Part shown: in pieces, positions 35,601 through 47,600 of the stretch
How the letters are laid out: each line of letters starts with the position of its first letter
Numbering within the stretch: position 1 is the first letter of the stretch
Assembly (NCBI GenBank): GCA_017506865.1
Contig: JAFCMP010000153.1
Span: 1 to 64,000, forward strand
Direction: 5' to 3'
Source of the DNA: Tribonema minus
Taxonomy: Eukaryota; Sar; Xanthophyceae; Tribonematales; Tribonemataceae
DNA: 64,000 bases
Notes under the pieces: model-generated
What the model was told of the DNA's origin: nothing
The model's database searches: none
The model's input: only the letters and a program-made list of their open reading frames with translations
Program-made: the position numbers and the translations under genes

Positions 35601-38600
35601 CTGCAGATGGTCAGCAGGCCCTTGGCAACCTTGTGAAAGCCTCCAACAGGATAGTACACGCCCTCGTTGAGCTCAATCGCCTGTCATCGCGGGATAACAA
35701 GAGTACATGCAATCAAGTAAAGGTTTACTTTTAGGAACCTGCCGAGGTTAGGACCTGTGTTTAAGCTGCGCACTCGTGGGGCTGATAAGGCCTTGAACGC
35801 GAGTTCAATTCCTTCGGGAAGTACCTTGTGAACAGTGAAGACAATTGGCTTCAGCAACCTATAAAAAGATTTGTCTTCTCGCGGCGACTGCATCGCGCGC
35901 CATAATGGCACTTGCCTGTTGTGAGGCTCTTGAGCACGTCATGACGGGGTGTTGTTCTTCTTTTTGACGATCCACTACTAGCACAGCTCAACGAACTCAA
36001 GATTTTAATTACACAAACGCTGCAAGGAGTGCCAGGCAAACACGCGCAAGCCGCAGTTCATGACAACGCAGCAGCATTGATGTGCATACATCTTCAAACC
36101 AACACGCAGCAGCCCTTGAGCAGTGGAATTGGTGCTGTGCATCCCCGAACACTTGGTACGTTCAACAAGTGCATCATGGTGCACTTCTTTCAGCAAGCTT
36201 TTGTGGTGCGACACGAGCTGTCATGCACACCTGCTAAAAAAATGCAAAATGCAATTCATACATACATACTGCACAATTCAGCACCTTTGCAGGCTGTTCG
36301 AAACACTGGGTACCAGCAGCTCCGCAATCGACCTGATCAACTGTCATGATGACGAAGCACAGCTCTTCGCAGCGGCAGTGTGCCCCTGAGGAACAGCTAT
36401 GCAGTACTTGAAAGGGTGTACAACTGACTCATAGTGCTAGCAGTGCTTAACCTAGCACCTTGGGGTTAGAGTCAGTGTGCTTGCGTCTATGCTCGTACGC
36501 ATATACATAAAAGCCGCTGAAGCAGATGTACCTCCCACTGGCAGCGCCAGGATGCGCGCAGCACGGCCAACATTCCCACTGCCGGCAGCCCTACTGAAAG
36601 CCAATTTGAGTGGCGCATGCACACAAACGGCTCATTGTTCTAGCAGGGGTCTCCTCGGCCATGAGACCAGCGCACATTGACAGTTACATGCAGCAGCGCT
36701 CAGTAATAGTACCTGCAGCAGCGAGAACACCGCGGGTGCGCTGTAGGGCGTGAGGCCGACGTACAGGTCTTGGAAGGACAGCATGGCCTGTTGTAAATGG
36801 CGGTGCACGAGGAGCAGGGGACGCAGTAAGGATAAGTAGGCAGTGGAAAGTTAGAGATACTGCAATGAGGAGCCATAGTAACTGGAAAATACAGGTCTTG
36901 GAAGGACAGCATGGCTTGTCGCAAACAGCGGCGCATGGGGGTAAGGAGGCAGTGAGGGTGCAGAGTCATTGGCAAAGTACAGATCCTGCAATGAGGACAC
37001 ATAGCCTTTCGAAAGTGCAGGCCCTGGCAGGACAGCATCGCTGGTTGAAGAGGACTGTACATGGGAGCAGGTATGCAACAGTTGGGGTATGTGTTAGATG
37101 GCAGTGTATACATGCCCGGTGATGCGTCCACGACAAGGGTACTAAAAAGGTGTCATACGCTTTCACGTCATGTGAGCGTCTTGCCTTCATACAACAGTTG
37201 CGTCAACGCCTGTTGAGTAATCGACCTAGCCTTCGTCAACTGCCTACCGGTGCCACTGTGGTTTATATTTACTTCAAATCACATGCACATACTTTGAAGT
37301 AGATGAATTTGTCATAGTTTCTGCTTCAGCTTGCTTTCTCGTGCGTTGCCCTCAGCCGAGTTGGATGCTTCATGTTATCGCATCGGCGGCGCACAGCGAC
37401 TGTCAAATCGCTGTGAGGCAGCTGCTACATTGTCTACATCTAGAGCTACTTGAACAGAACGGGGGGGGGGGGGGGGGCATATGGCTGTGCTGCGGGATTT
37501 GCTCAGAATGTGCCGCCAGCAGCCCATGGGCGGATCAGCATGCGTGTGCTCACAATGCTGTGTGCAGGCCCTTTTTTTGATAAGAATCAGGATGCTGCGG
37601 GCACGTCTATGTGCTGCAATTGCCCTAAAAATGAAGTCTGAAAGTGCTGCAGGCGCCATTAGATTTTTAAACTGAAGAACAGCCAAATTTTGAAAGAACG
37701 CGACTCGGCAAGGCTGACTGTCACTCTTCAGATATCATCACTTTATGGATTGGTGATGATTGGTGTCGCCGACACGGGGTTGTTCAAGTCGCTGCAGCAT
37801 CACCTGCAGCTTGGGCGACTTGAAGCGCCGCTGCAGCTGCTTGTGGTGCGCCTCAAAGGGGCTGTTGAGCAGGCTCGCCAGCGCAAACTGAGGCATGCCG
37901 TTGAGGCTCAGCTGCTGAGCGATGAAGTTCGGCCAGCCGACGTCCAGGTTGCGCTGCGCGTACTCCATGTAGTCCGTGAAGGCCGCGTACGCGCCTGCGC
38001 AGCAGCGCTCAGCAGCGTGGCAGCAGTCAGCGCTCTACCACAGCTCAGCAGCGCAGCAGCAGTCAGCGCTCGACCACTGTGCGGCAACCAGCGCTCGACC
38101 ACTGCGCGGTAGTGCTCAGCAACACAGCAGCATGTCATGGCTCAACTGCTGCGCGGCAGTGCTCAGCAACACAACAGTATGTCAGCGCTCAACCACTGCG
38201 CAGCGGTGCTCAGCAATCGCAGCAACAGGCAAGCGCTCAATCACTTTCACGGCAGTGCTCAACAATGGCAGTAGCATTCAGCACTCAAACCACTGTGCGG
38301 CAGCGCTCAGCAATTGCACCAGCGCAGCGCTTGAGCACTGCGCTGCACTGCTCAGAAATCGCACAGCAGTCAGCGCTCAATCACGGTGCGGCAATGCTCA
38401 GCAATTGCAGCAGCAGGCAACCGCTCAATCACTTCACGGCAGTGCTCAACGCAGCGGCATTCAGCGCTCAGACCACTGCGTGGCAGCGCTCAGCGATTGC
38501 AGCAGCAGTCAGCGCTCAACCACTGCACGGCAGTGCTCAACAATTGCAGCAGCATGTCAGCGCTCAACCTCTGTGCGGCAGTGCTCAACAATCGCAGCAG

Positions 38601-41600
38601 CATGTCAGCGCCCAACCACTGCGCGGCAGTGCTCAACAATCGCAGCAGCAGTTAGCGCTTAACCACGGTGGCACAGCGCTCAGCCACAGTGGCGTACACG
38701 CTCATCACGTCGCTTCGCTGAGCGTGCCTCATGTAGTTGTGAAGGCCGTGCGGGCACCTGTTTGTGACAGCAATCTTCCACAAACGTGTAATGGCGGTTA
38801 TTTCAAGAAAATTCTGTCGTTCCAAAGAGAGCTGCCCAATGAAGACCAAAAATGACTGTCCAACAAACAGAGCTGCCTGATTACCACCATGAATCACTGC
38901 CCAACAACAGTGTGCAGCCCTTTTGTTCCAAACATCCCATCTGAAATGATGCTCAACGCGCCATCTCAGGCTCAGACAACGGTGGGTGTCTGGCACTCTG
39001 TCTGCTGCTGTGTGAGCGACAAAGCACACGGGCTGCTTGCAAGTAGAGCCATGCAGGCACAGCATCAGAGATCCGCCGCTGTGCTCGCCCAAGAGTGTGG
39101 CATGGCTCAGCAGTTGTGGCCTCAGCGCTCAGATCGATCACTGCGTCGGCAGTACACGCACATTGTCAGTTACTGGGACACCACAACACAGGGGGTCCAC
39201 AGGCGTTGTTCACGTCGAAGGTCGCAGACTGGTCTACCACGCAAGTGATCTCTGGGCTGGCAGATCGACACTGCACGGATGGCAATAGGACTAACGGCCA
39301 CACATAGTGAACAACTCAAGAGTCGCTGGTACAACGGCCTGCCAACTGCACAGCAGCACGCTGGGGTGAAGCTGATCATCTCGCGGGAACACTGCGCACA
39401 CACCCTTGGCGAACCCTTCTGCGCAAGAGTATGGAGGAGTCTCAAAACCCAGAGAAGCCAGTTTGACAAGTACTACTAGCCTGTGCAGTCAGACGTTCAT
39501 GCAACCTTGCGCTGTTGGCCATCATGATCGGGCCGTGCGTGAAGGACACACCACAACGTTTATTGCGGCATTGGTCGCGCGGTGACCTGATGCAAGGCGG
39601 TACTCGGATGCGTCGCACGAGGCCATCGGCGTGTCGTGTCCCGACACAGCGCTGCATACATGGGTGCCGCCGCAGAGATCAAGATTCGCGAGGAAGGCCT
39701 GGCTGACTGGCTGCTGTTTCATGCTGCTGCTGCCAGTGTCTGCCGTTGCAAGGATTGCACAAAGACGTGCAGCCCCCGGCGAGCTGATGACATCCATTGC
39801 AGCGGCTAGCATCGCCAAGCGACGGCACTGATGCAGTGAGCCCTGGAGCAGAGCATCCACAGCAAGGCTCGCCATGATGTCCATCTCTGAGGAGCGTGTT
39901 CCAGTGCCTCGATGATCACGCAAACAAAAAACTGATGACGGGCACATCATATTGTCATTAGCCAGCCATAGCGCCAGCCCCACAGTCCCTTACACCTCGT
40001 CGTAGTGGTGTCACCGCTGTCGCGCAATTGATAGTCGCTGTGTTCGATTACACTGTGTGTGCTGTCAAGCAGGCCACCGTAGTACAGCCAGCTAACACGG
40101 AACGAGAAAACAGTTGGTATGGCAGACAGAGCGCTGGTCGGAGGCAACCCACCGGTGGTAGAGCCGGCTGGGCAGGCGCCCGAGGCGGAAATCATGGACC
40201 CTTTAGTGCAGGGGCAGGATGCAGCGGCGCTAGCGGTAGCGAACGCCGTGGCGGCGGCTGCGCAGCAGGCTAGTGCCGCGGCAGCGCCGGTTCAGCCGGG
40301 TGCCCAGGCACCGGCGTTGGGGGGCGTTCCGCTGGCAGAGACAGCGAACGAGAGAGAGGCGGCTCGAGCTGCAGCTCATGCCGAGCAGCGGAAGTGGGCC
40401 CGCGCGGTCACAAGGACACAGCTGGTGCTCAGGGCAGGGCATCCGGCACAGTGGCAGACCGGGGCCACGTGGCCAGAGATAACGACGCGCATCGCACGCT
40501 TACCGCAAGACACGCTGGAGGAGGACTTGTCGGAGGCGTGTACACGCAATATTGTGATAGGGGACTGGGGCAACTTGGCGGAGCTGGCAGCGTCGCAGAG
40601 CAGGGTGGCTCCGCAAGGGGCGAAGTGGCAGGCGCGCCAGGGGAACGACATGACGCCCGAGCGGTTCTTCCTCGCCGTTAGCATCCTGTGCAGAGCGGTG
40701 TCGGATACACTGCAAGAAAAGCAGCAGTGGTCGAATCGTCTGGCTCCTCCGGGAGGCGGTCTGTGCGTGGCGCGCGACCTGAAGAATCTGAACGCGGAGC
40801 TCCAGCAATATAAGCAGGACTCCTTGGCGACGGCGGAGTGATCGGTACGCACGAGATCGTGCCGCACTTCCAGCAGTTGGTGGAGCGGCTCGTCAAGGAC
40901 TTGCGGGTCTTCAACAGCAAATTGCAGACAAGTCGGACGAGCTCGAGAAGCGGTTCAACACGATGCTGCATGGGGCCGATATGCTCAATGGCTTCCTAGC
41001 ACCAGGACTGCTGGAAGCAGGTGCGGTGAAGATGCCAGTGCTCAACTTGAGAGCATTGTACGACATGATCGCCAAGGGCTCACCGTTCATCATGCCCTTC
41101 AAGTCCAAGATTAGGCGGGCGATGGACCGCATGGAGTACAAGAAGGACGCGGATGTTGGCACTGCGCGGCATCGTGTAGAACCTCTCCTTGAGCTCATCT
41201 GACTCAGTCTGTAACTTGCTGTCGAACACCCCCAGGTCCTTGATGAGTCGCTTCACCAGCTGATGGAAGTGCAGCACGGTCTCGTGCGCGCCGATCACTC
41301 CGTCCTCGCCGAGCAAATCCTTCTTGTACTGCTGCGAGCCCATGTCAAGGGTCTTCAGATCGCGCACCACGCGCAGACCCTCTCCGGAAGGATCCAGACG
41401 ATCCGACTACAGATGCCTGTCCTGCAGTATCACCGACACCACTCTGCGTAGGATGCTGACGGCGAGGAAGAACCGCTTGGGCGTCAAGTCATTCCCCTGA
41501 CGCGCCCGCCACTTGTTTACTTGCTGAGCGACCCTGCTCTGCGACGCCGCCAGCTCTGCCAAGTTGCTCCAGTCCCTCATCACGATCATATTTCGCGTGT

Positions 41601-44600
41601 ACGCCTCGGACAGGTCCTCCTCCAGCGTGACTTGCAGTATCATAATGCCAGCAATACGCGTCGTGATTTCTGCCCACGTGGCCCCGGTCTGCCACTGTGC
41701 CGGACGGCCTGACCTGAGCACTTAGTCTAGCTGTGTGCTGGTCACAGCGCTGGCCCACTTCATCTGCTTTACTTGAGCAGCAGCTCAAGCCGCCTCTGTC
41801 TTGTTCGCTGCCTCTGCCAGCGGAACGCCCCCTATGTAATGCCGCTGCCTGCGCACCCGGCTGAACCCGGAGCTGCTGCGGCAATAGCCTGCTGCGCAGC
41901 CGCCGCCACGGCGTGCGCTACCGCTAGCGCTGCTGCATCCGGCCCTTGCACCACAGGGTCCAAGATTTCCGCCTCGGGCGCCTTCCCTGCAGGCCCTACT
42001 TCTGGTGGGTTGCCTCCAAGTAGCGCTTTGTCTGCCATGCTACCTGTTTTTTCGTTCCATGTCAGCTGGCCATACTACGGTGGCCTGCTTGGCAACGTGC
42101 AACAGTGTGATCAAACGCGGGGACACCAGTAGTGTGACAGCATTGGCATCACTGGAGTGGCGCCGACACCTATATGTCTGTGCAATCGCTTAGGAACCTG
42201 CATGTGCTGGACTGGACATGATGACTCACACTCGCAACACCATTTTTTTGGGCAAATTTCTAGCAGTGTTGATTTTTGTTCTGGGGGAAAAAAGGGAAAA
42301 AAAGGGGGGGAAGGAAAGAGGAAAACGAGGAGATTTCAGGTAAATTCACTGCCGCCACGCGGGCGTACTCGCCGCGTGCGGCATGGGCTTAGGCCTACAA
42401 CTTGTGTCCGTCTGGTGTGCAGAGTCATACAGGTATGCGGCAGAGCGCATGTGGCAGCAGCCGGAAGGGGAAAGCTGCAACATTGTGCAAAAGCAGTGCC
42501 TATCTTCAAGGTTCTACCACTATGATAGTATGGTGCCACATTTGTCCGCAATACTGAGAGTGCTGAGAGTCTATGGGTTCATAAAGCATTGGTATGAGAT
42601 GTGCATTTATAATGCACACTACACATGACCCATACAACAAGGGTGATTGATATTGCTGAAGCAGAAGCCTGCTCGACAATTATAGGGCAATTATTCATGC
42701 AACAATTTAAGTCGCACCCCCATGTCTGGTCCTTACCAGTAGCAAACCCGCACCGTTGCTCAGAGACCAGGCAACCACATGGTGTGGGTTCTGATAAATA
42801 CAACATGCTATGCAAAATCAGCATGTCGGTGCTGATAAATGAAGCATATGCTATGCAAAATCAGCACTTGCTGCTTAATAGCAAGTGCGACTTGCAAGCC
42901 AACATGCACCCGAAAAGCAAGCCAAGTAGCGCAGCAGTAAGTGTGCCGCTGCCCAAAACACAAAAAAAATGCGCGACGCGCAGCGCCTACTCAAGCCATT
43001 GGGCATGGTAGGCTGTGAAGAAGCTTACCTGCGCTGCAAACACGCCCATATGCTGCAAAGTGTAGGTGTACCACCGCTGCCAGCTGTATGCATTGCGTGT
43101 GCGCATTGCATACAAACGTCATGGGCGCCACTGCAGACGTGCGCGCCGCCGCATGAGACGTCGGTTCCGGCTTCACGTTGTGTGGTGAAATCCCTCATGC
43201 GCAACACACCCAGCTGTACAAAATGTGCAGCAGCGCTTGTGTTTACCGTCGTTAAAATCCACAAGCCACAACATGTAACATTCAGCTGCCACCTGCGCCC
43301 ATGGGCGGCACCGAGGCTGCATCAGCAGTCAGGACTATGCGCACTCTCGCTGGCTGCTTGAGGTGGCAGCGTGAGCGCGCGCCACCGCCACTTCTATGAG
43401 TAGCCATGCATGTACGAGCCGCTGCTGGCTCCAGTGAGCGGAGGTCTGCTGATGTCAGCCTGTGCGAGCTGCGCGCAGAGAGGGACACTTTCAATGTGCA
43501 GCTCCACAGCGTCGGAGACCAATGTCTGACGCTGGAGCAGGCGGACTACGTCCTCGAGCGGAACGACGTGGAGAGGTTGGAGTCGCTGATGGCGCGCCAG
43601 ACCGAGCTACAACTGGAGCTGAACAGCGTCGAGTACAGCATTCAGCAGCGCACGCGCGAGCGGAGCCGCGAAGCGACCTGCCGCGTGGCGGCAGGCGCCG
43701 CGCCGGAGGGCGGCGGCGGCGACGACGACTCAAACAGCGACGACAGCATGAACGGTGGTGGGGCGGGCGCCTGGCGCCCAAGGGGGTTCCCGGGGGATTC
43801 CCAGGGGGCGGAGGCGGAGGCGGCGGCGGCGCAGGAGAGGGTGGTGGCGGCGGAGGGGGCGGAGACGTTGGCGATTACCACGACTATGGAGGCCCACCTG
43901 CCGGGGCAGGTGGGGGAGGGGGGGGAGGCGGCGGCAGCTCGGACTCTAGCACGGACGACTCAGCGAGCACGGTAGGCTCACTCTCATCCGGTGCATCCGC
44001 TCTTGCGCACGCAGCAGCTGGCGACTGGGTCCTAGGACCTCTGGTAACCACAGGTTCTGGGTGGACTTCAACTCCAGCAAGAAGCCGCCTAACCTGTTCT
44101 GTCCTCCCCGTGACTACCAGAAGGACCCTGCATGGCCAATAGAGTTTTTCAAGACGACTCGTAGGCTACTTGAGCAGGCGTGCCACACTCAACTCGCACA
44201 ATACAACTCACGCAAGCGTGCGAGTCAAATAGAGAAGATCTACACTGAAGCTGACATGCAATTCGAGGTGGTCGTCGCTTATTCAACCTTCATCAGGGGG
44301 TGTTTCAGCACATACTAACCCGAACATGCCAAAATCGCTAGTGACAGAACATGGCCTTAGACAGTGCGCTGGAAACTGCCAAGGACAATGCTGCTAGGGG
44401 GATGCCAGACAACCTCTGCCTCAAGATCTTCAAGAAGACCTTGACGGATGTGGTGTATGTGGCTAACCCTGGACTCTTTGTAATGCAGGTGGAGCTACTG
44501 AGAGTTGAAGTTGGCGTCGCGCTGCGCGACACTCTGTCTCCTATCACAAGACTAATCCAGCAAGCAGAGGCTCACGTGCCTGCCGACGACAACTTGTACA

Positions 44601-47600
44601 AATGGAGAATGCATGTCCCCCTGCTGAACTTCTTTAAAGGCACGTGGACAGCACTGCAGCAGCTGTGTGACAGGATACTCCTCAACCCTGACTATAGGCT
44701 GCACACCAAGGGGCCGTGCCCCATCACACTAATGCAGATGGTGAACGCGGTGCAAAATGAAAGAGCGGCGCAGGCACACACCGCCGCGCCATACAACCCT
44801 CTAGACGATAGCAGGGGGGGCGGGGGGTACCCCCCCTGATAGTGAAGAGAGAGAGTAGTAGAGCGCCAGCTGGCGGCACGCCTGCGGGCAGGCCTGCTAT
44901 GCCCGCGGGCATCCCGAGCGAGAGGTTCCGGTCGACTCGCATCAATTATATGATGAAGGAAGGCCCCTTTCTCGCATTCCGCACCTCATTCACGATTTGC
45001 ATTAAGGTGATTGAGTACGGCCCCTTAGTGTGCAGCCTATACGCAGGGTTGTGCAGAATCCTGTCGCATAGAGGTTGCAGTGCTATCCACGTGCCCTTGA
45101 AGAAGTTCAGCAGGGGGACATGCATTCTCCACTTATACAAGTTGTCATCAGCGGGCACGTGTGCCTCTGCTTGCTGAATAAGTCTTGTTACGGGAGACAA
45201 AGTGTCGCGCAGCGCGACGTCAACTTCAACTCTTAGTAGCTCTACCTGCATGACAAAGAGTCCAGGGTTAGCCACATACACGACGTCTGTCAAAGTCTTC
45301 TCGAAGTTTTTTAAACAGAGGTTGTCAGGCATGCCCTTCGCAGCATTATCCTTTGCGACCTCGAGCGCGCTGTCCATGGCCATGCTCATTTCGCCTGCGA
45401 TCTTGGCCTGTTCCGGGGTGTGAAAGCTGAAGCACCCCCTAATGAATGTCGAGTAAGCAACGACCACCTCGTACTGCGTATCTGACTCTGTATACAGCTT
45501 CAGTGGTTGGCTATCGCACTTACGCATGTTATATTGTGCCAGCTGTGTTTGGCATGCCCGCTCTAGCAGCCTACGAGTTGCCTTGAAAAACTCAATTGGC
45601 CATGCAGGATCCTTGGTAATCCCTGGGGGGGGCGAGCAGGTTGGCGGGCTTCTTGGCGCTGTTCAAGGCCACCCACGGCCTGCCACTGCCAGAGGTCCTA
45701 GGGACCCAATCACCTACAGTAGTAACTGCTGCGTGAGCAAGAGCAGAGGCACCAGATGAGAGAGAGCCTATCGTGCTCGTCGAGTCGTCCGTAGTGGGGC
45801 CCAAGCTGCCCCCACCCCCTCCCCCCCCTGCCCCTGCAAGGGGGCCACCATAGTCGTGGTGGTCGCCAGCGCTACCGCCACCGCCACCTCCGCCCCTATG
45901 GAACTCGGAGTTGAGTAATTTGTTAGCTGCCTTGCAGAGCTCACGGAGTGTTTGGTGGTTACACAGTCGTCAGCAGTTACTGCACAGAGTCTCTCTGGTT
46001 CCTAGAATTGGTGGAAAGTTTCTTCTTGCTTCCAGAAGGACCTTAAGTAGCACTGAGTTTGCTGTTGGATTTGGTTCCAGTCTTTCTCTTCCCTAGGTGT
46101 CAGTGAGCATCTAGTGAATGGGTTCAGTGTTGCGACATTGAAGTCTGGCTCTGCCTTCTGCTTTTGCTGCTCTGGATGCAAGCATAGCTCAGCAACAGCC
46201 TGTTGGGACCAGGAGAAACTAACCTGCCTCAACAGTCCGACTGCTGCTGCAGAACCACAGAGGGTACCAGTGCTACTAGCTCATTGATGAGAGGCAGCAC
46301 GCATGCGCGCCGCCAGCTGTATAGGCAATGCCATGTGTGTTTGCATTACCGACGGCGCAGCGCAGGTTTTGCGCCGCCGATGAGTTCCATGAACGGCACA
46401 GGTCCAGCAACGCCGTTGAACGCCAGCTACGCGCCAGTATCAATCGGCAACACGCAGGAAAGTCACGAGCAGCTCTCAGACTGGCAACACATGCAAGCTG
46501 TCAAGTTCCTGGACGGCGCACAGGGATCATGATGGCAGGCGCCAGAGGAGCATGCCAACTATGATGCAACCGCGCTTGCGGGCCTGTGAAAATTTGGAAG
46601 CCAACAGCTCGCCTGAGACGCTTAACTTAGTGCAGGCGCACCACACTTTCAATCTAGCAGCAGCACGTCAACCGGTGGCTGTGCCTCCAGCAGGAGCACC
46701 TCACTGCGCAGCAGCTTCCCCTGCGCGTGCGCATGCTCATGTGACATTTTTCTGCATCTCCATTATTGCCAGCGCTTGATGTGCTCCCTAGCATCAACGC
46801 CGCACTCGGCGTCAGCGCCATCAGTGATGCCGCGCCGCCCAGCAACATCCACTTGAGCTGCTGCGCGCACCGCAAGACTGGAGCATCTACAATTGCAGCA
46901 AAAATCTGAATCTGCCAACATATGCTGCCTGTAAGAGGTGCCAGCAAGAACGCTAGCCCCTGCCGCCGCGCAAAGGCAATTGACGTCGTAGAAGTGGCAT
47001 ATCTGCCGCCAGGGCAGCCATGCGATGATTTCAGGGGCGTCGGAAGTTGCTCGACCCCCTTGCTGTTATCAATTCCGAGGCTGAAGTCTCTTCCTGCCCC
47101 TGCGAGCGCGTTGCACCGCAGTCTCACTCACTACAAGTTCATGCCAACGGCAGCCAAATTTTGCTCAAATTTTGTGTGCACTCATGTGTCCCATCATCTT
47201 TCTGCCCCAGTGGCACACGGCTGAACTGCCTCCATCTTTCGCTCTGTTTATCGGTGGCATGTCACATGCTGTTGGTTCTTTGGCCTTGCCAAGAACCAGT
47301 TCCCTAATAAGGTAAGTTGCCTGCGTTTAATGGCAGTGACACTCAAGTGTCCACTTGCCTCGTACATTGAGCCCTGGTTCATATTATGACATGCGCCACG
47401 TCGACAGAGTTCCTGACTTCAGCTCCAATCAGCCATTTTGAAGAGTTTTTTTTTTGTCACATTTCAACGTCACATGCGGACAGACATATGGACATACAGA
47501 CGGACATACTTTGACAGGTATGATACAAAAGCAGTGAGCTTTGGTGTTGAGGAACAGGGCCCACACTATGATATCAACAGAAATGAGACCGGGACTGAGG

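Noticed and set aside
37998-38690. Regular repeats that could suggest a CRISPR array or a QHVSAQPL-type repeat protein
   Set aside because: Units vary in length and sequence, there are no unique spacers, and the setting is a eukaryotic intron. The open frames through it are by-products of the repeat and have no start or neighbours.
43700-43950. Gly-rich structural protein
   Set aside because: The Gly runs come from GGC/GGG repeats in the linker of a decayed gene; the frame does not connect to intact coding sequence on both sides.
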